From the NCBI GenBank assembly GCA_014376325.1, contig JACMRP010000178.1, positions 1 through 7,971 of the forward strand: DNA of 7,971 nucleotides. The letters are read 5' to 3'. Below, one piece after another: positions 5,912 to 7,971 of the stretch. The notes under the pieces were generated by a model, which was not told where the DNA came from, made no database searches, and saw only the letters and a list, made by a program, of their open reading frames with translations. Position 1 is the first letter of the stretch, and every line of letters starts with the position of its first letter. The translations under genes were made by a program, and so were the position numbers. The stretch comes from Pseudobdellovibrionaceae bacterium (lineage in GTDB: Bacteria > Bdellovibrionota > Bdellovibrionia > Bdellovibrionales > Bdellovibrionaceae).

Positions 5912-5973
5912 GCGGACTCTCTGTAAGCTAATGCCTACTTAAGACCAAAACTGTGAATGATTGAGGTTTTCCT
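5912..5973 (+). promoter_or_regulatory. Spacer before nadC with its Shine-Dalgarno (GAGG)
   Basis: A 62-bp gap that ends with GAGG at 5963-5966, 7 nt before the nadC ATG. I see no convincing terminator hairpin with a U-tract and no good sigma70 promoter, so nadC could be read through from the receiver-domain gene or use a promoter I cannot recognise. Confidence 0.6.
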
Positions 5974-6798
5974 ATGACACTTGTTGAGCTGATCCGCGCC
6001 GCGATCAAAGAAGACATGCCTTCGGGCGACGTAACGACCGAATCCTTAGCGATGAAGCCCCGATTGGGCCGCGCCCGCCTTAAAGCCAAAGAAGACATCG
6101 TCGTCTCCGGCGCGATGGCCTTCGAACAAACGATGCTAAACTTAGAACCAAATTGCAAAGTGAAATGGCACTTCGAAGAAGGTGACCAGATTTTAAAAAA
6201 CCAAATCATCTGCACGATTGAAGGCGATCTAGTGCAAATCTTGAAAGCCGAACGCGTGGCTTTAAATTTTCTAGGCCACCTTTCAGGTATCGCAACGTTT
6301 ACCCGACGCTTCGTGAAGGCTCTTGAGGGTTCAAAAACGCGCGTACTTGATACCCGCAAAACGACGCCCGCCTTTCGCGAGCTTGAAAAGAAAGCCGTCG
6401 TTCACGGCGGTGGTTTAAATCATCGCATGAATTTATCCACCGCAATATTAATCAAAGACAATCACATTGCCGTCATGGGCGGCGTTCAGAAAGCCGTCGA
6501 ACGCACCCGAGCGCATTCGAACTTACCTATCGAAGTCGAAGCTGAAAACCTAGAGCAAGTTCAGCAAGCCGTGGAAATGAAAGTCCGCAGAATTCTGTTG
6601 GACAATATGGACAACGAAACTTTAAAAAAAGCGCGCGCGATGGTTCCTAAAGAAATTCAAACCGAAGCCAGCGGCAACATGACTTTAGACCGCGTTCGTT
6701 CGGTCGCCGAGATCGGCATCGATTTTATTTCCGTCGGGGCCTTGACCCACTCGGCACCCGTCGCTGACGTCAGCCTTATTTTCGACTGGGAGAACTAA
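5974..6798 (+). CDS. nadC: Quinolinate phosphoribosyltransferase (nicotinate-nucleotide pyrophosphorylase, carboxylating)
   Basis: It converts quinolinate and PRPP to nicotinate mononucleotide with release of CO2, the third step of de novo NAD synthesis in the cytoplasm. At 274 residues it is the normal length. Landmarks in order: the GDVTTE N-terminus (18-23), ERVALNFLGHLSGIAT (93-108, R94), DTRKTTP (126-132, R128 and K129), HGGGLNHRMNLS (144-155), LIKDNH (159-164, K161), IEVEAEN (186-192), LLDNM (208-212), EASGN (231-235) and FISVGALTHS (251-260). The usual TTPGLR loop reads TTPAFR here, a small variation beside the active site. The ATG is supported by GAGG 7 nt upstream. birA follows after 2 bp. 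The partner genes nadA and nadB are not in the window. Confidence 0.97.
   Translation: MTLVELIRAAIKEDMPSGDVTTESLAMKPRLGRARLKAKEDIVVSGAMAFEQTMLNLEPNCKVKWHFEEGDQILKNQIICTIEGDLVQILKAERVALNFLGHLSGIATFTRRFVKALEGSKTRVLDTRKTTPAFRELEKKAVVHGGGLNHRMNLSTAILIKDNHIAVMGGVQKAVERTRAHSNLPIEVEAENLEQVQQAVEMKVRRILLDNMDNETLKKARAMVPKEIQTEASGNMTLDRVRSVAEIGIDFISVGALTHSAPVADVSLIFDWEN
6788..6792 (+). promoter_or_regulatory. Shine-Dalgarno deciding the GTG start of birA (GGGAG)
   Basis: GGGAG lies at the end of the nadC coding sequence, 8 nt before the GTG at 6801. It supports GTG as the biotin ligase start and translational linkage with nadC. Confidence 0.7.
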
Positions 6799-6800
6799 GC

Positions 6801-7559
6801 GTGAGCGAAGATTCTCCTCTGAACGACATTCGCACCGGGGAAGTTTCAAAAAAATGGGCCGAGAGCAATCAGCTTTACGTCCATCACGAAAAGTCGATGT
6901 CCAGCACCAATGATTTCGCGAAGTCCGAAGCTTTCAGCGAAAGCCTTTTACAAGAAGCCTTGTGTTTATTTTTAGCCGATGATCAGTTGGCCGGTCGCGG
7001 TCGTGGCAAAAATATCTGGATCGCCGGAACCCCGGGGCATTCTTTGCTGAGTTCTTGGAGCTACTTGCTGATGGCTAAACCACAGCCGATTACCAGCTGC
7101 CTGATGGGACTCGCCGTTTACCGAGCGCTTGCGGCGACGTGGCCCTTTCTTGCCTGGAGCCTCAAGGCGCCGAACGATATTTACATTGGCGAAAAAAAGG
7201 TTGCGGGGATTTTACTCGAATCCGTTCTGCAAGGAGACGAAGTTCGCATCGTGATTGGCCTAGGCATCAACGTCTTGTCTTCTCCGCCTGAAGTTCCTAC
7301 GGCAGGTTCGATCGTGGGATCAATGCCGCGCGGGATTCCGCTGCTAGGTCATGATTGGACGTCTTTTTTAGATCGTCTCCTTTACGAACTGACGGATGCA
7401 CTTTCGTATTGCGAAAGCCCACTCAACGCGCCCACACGGATGTCTTTACTAAAAGCTTTAAACGACAATCCAAACCTTCAGGAATATTTTGAACGCGTAG
7501 AAGCCGATGGCACGATGGTCACCGAAAACGGCAAAACCGTTCATTGGTCGGAGCTATAA
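6801..7559 (+). CDS. birA: Biotin--[acetyl-CoA-carboxylase] ligase, short form without HTH domain
   Basis: It activates biotin with ATP and attaches it to the biotin carrier protein of acetyl-CoA carboxylase (and any other biotin enzyme), which supports fatty acid synthesis. The 252-residue protein starts almost directly with the catalytic domain: MSSTNDFA (33-40), ADDQLAGRGRG with the adenylate loop at 65-69, LKAPND (121-126), KKVAGILLE with K133 (132-140) and IGLGINV (152-158). It has no N-terminal winged helix, so it should not act as a repressor like E. coli BirA. Two oddities: the near-invariant KWPND reads KAPND, and the C-terminal SH3-like domain looks shortened, with only its last strands (VEADGTMVTENGK...) recognisable. 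GTG start with a good SD; it lies 2 bp after nadC and abuts the next gene. Confidence 0.9.
   Translation: MSEDSPLNDIRTGEVSKKWAESNQLYVHHEKSMSSTNDFAKSEAFSESLLQEALCLFLADDQLAGRGRGKNIWIAGTPGHSLLSSWSYLLMAKPQPITSCLMGLAVYRALAATWPFLAWSLKAPNDIYIGEKKVAGILLESVLQGDEVRIVIGLGINVLSSPPEVPTAGSIVGSMPRGIPLLGHDWTSFLDRLLYELTDALSYCESPLNAPTRMSLLKALNDNPNLQEYFERVEADGTMVTENGKTVHWSEL
7550..7553 (+). promoter_or_regulatory. Shine-Dalgarno of the redoxin gene (GGAG)
   Basis: GGAG inside the last codons of birA, 6 nt before the ATG at 7560. It supports that start even though the gene begins immediately after the birA stop codon. Confidence 0.65.
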
Positions 7560-7971
7560 ATGGCAACGACGCTGACGCCATTTCCGGAGATCGGCCTTCC
7601 TTGCCCCGAATTCTCCCTTCCATCAGTGGACGGCAAAAATTATCGCTTGGATGATTTTAAAAAGAACAAACCTTTGGTCGTCGTTTTCATTTGCAACCAC
7701 TGCCCCTACGTCAACGCAGTCGAAGACCGGCTTATTGAACTAGGTCGAAGTTTAAAATCTTTAGGTATCCCGATGGTCGCTATATGCTCGAACGACGAAA
7801 ACAGTCACGTCGAAGACAAACTCGAAAACTTAGCTCAACGTGCGAGCGAAAAAAATTATCCGTTTCCTTATTTGCACGACAAAGACCAGTCCGCCGCTCG
7901 AAGTTTTGGGGCCCTCTGCACTCCTGATTATTTCGTCTACGACCTTGAACTGAAGCTAGCCTACCGCGGCC
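7560..7971 (+). CDS. Thioredoxin-fold (AhpC/TSA-redoxin type) protein, N-terminal part (runs off the right edge)
   Basis: The first 137 residues are visible. A conventional redoxin start (GLPCPEFSLPSVDGKNYRLDDF, written here only as residues 12-33) is followed by the strand PLVVVFICNHCPYV with the CxxC pair C45/C48. Further on come C76, and FGALCTPDYFVYD with the cis-proline motif C120-T121-P122. The CNHCPYV active site places it in the widespread but poorly characterised family annotated as 'thioredoxin family protein' or 'redoxin domain-containing'. The expected activity is thiol-disulfide exchange or peroxide reduction. No signal peptide is visible, so it is probably cytoplasmic. The ATG at 7560 immediately follows the birA TAA, and GGAG lies 6 nt upstream. 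No substrate can be named. Confidence 0.9.
   Translation, partial: MATTLTPFPEIGLPCPEFSLPSVDGKNYRLDDFKKNKPLVVVFICNHCPYVNAVEDRLIELGRSLKSLGIPMVAICSNDENSHVEDKLENLAQRASEKNYPFPYLHDKDQSAARSFGALCTPDYFVYDLELKLAYRG

Noticed and set aside
5923..5970. Possible terminator between the receiver gene and nadC (short AAAAC/GTTTT and TAAG/CTTA complementarity)
   Set aside because: Stems are only 4-5 bp, AT-rich, with long loops and no U-tract directly after, so below what I would call a terminator.
5928..6359. A 143-residue minus-strand open frame across the start of nadC
   Set aside because: Antisense to a clear nadC and without family resemblance.
1..7971. Mobile elements, CRISPR arrays, tRNA/rRNA genes, prophage or defence genes
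   Set aside because: No transposase, terminal repeats, spaced direct repeats, tRNA-like cloverleaf or defence motifs seen; almost all sequence is explained by ten ordinary chromosomal genes of uniform character.

Overview
The window holds ten protein-coding genes in two divergent blocks, packed almost end to end. I see no RNA gene, mobile element or CRISPR array. The content is mostly chromosomal housekeeping: translation initiation, LPS export, cofactor synthesis and redox. GC is near 50 %, LptG implies an LPS outer membrane, and one gene is a receiver-domain protein of a type I associate with Myxococcota and Bdellovibrionota. My best guess is a Bdellovibrio-like bacterium or relative. That is inference from gene style, not a match to a known genome.

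Minus-strand block (4681 down to 1), in transcription order: lptG (LPS export permease); a 105-bp gap; def (peptide deformylase); fmt (methionyl-tRNA formyltransferase); rpe (ribulose-phosphate 3-epimerase); a membrane-anchored endonuclease/exonuclease/phosphatase (EEP) protein; and the N-terminal third of a DEAD-box RNA helicase that runs off the left edge. From def to the helicase every junction overlaps or abuts (4 nt, 8 nt, 4 nt, then TAG directly followed by ATG), so these five genes look like one translationally coupled operon. fmt and def perform opposite reactions on the initiator methionine and are joined by a GTGA overlap.

Plus-strand block (4730 to 7971): a receiver-domain protein with an acidic, Pro-containing linker and a conserved-looking C-terminal helix (RomR-like architecture); nadC (NAD synthesis); a short BirA-type biotin ligase without a DNA-binding domain; and the start of a thioredoxin-fold protein with a CNHC active site that runs off the right edge. 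nadC, birA and the redoxin gene are 0-2 bp apart and are probably cotranscribed.

The blocks diverge from a 48-bp intergenic region at 4682-4729. It contains an 11-bp perfect palindrome overlapping a good -35 hexamer. Neither flanking gene has a recognisable Shine-Dalgarno (SD) sequence, and the inferred promoters would start transcripts at or near both start codons. The points most worth a second look are the RomR-like protein, this compact divergent regulatory region, the predicted periplasm-facing EEP enzyme and the atypical biotin ligase.
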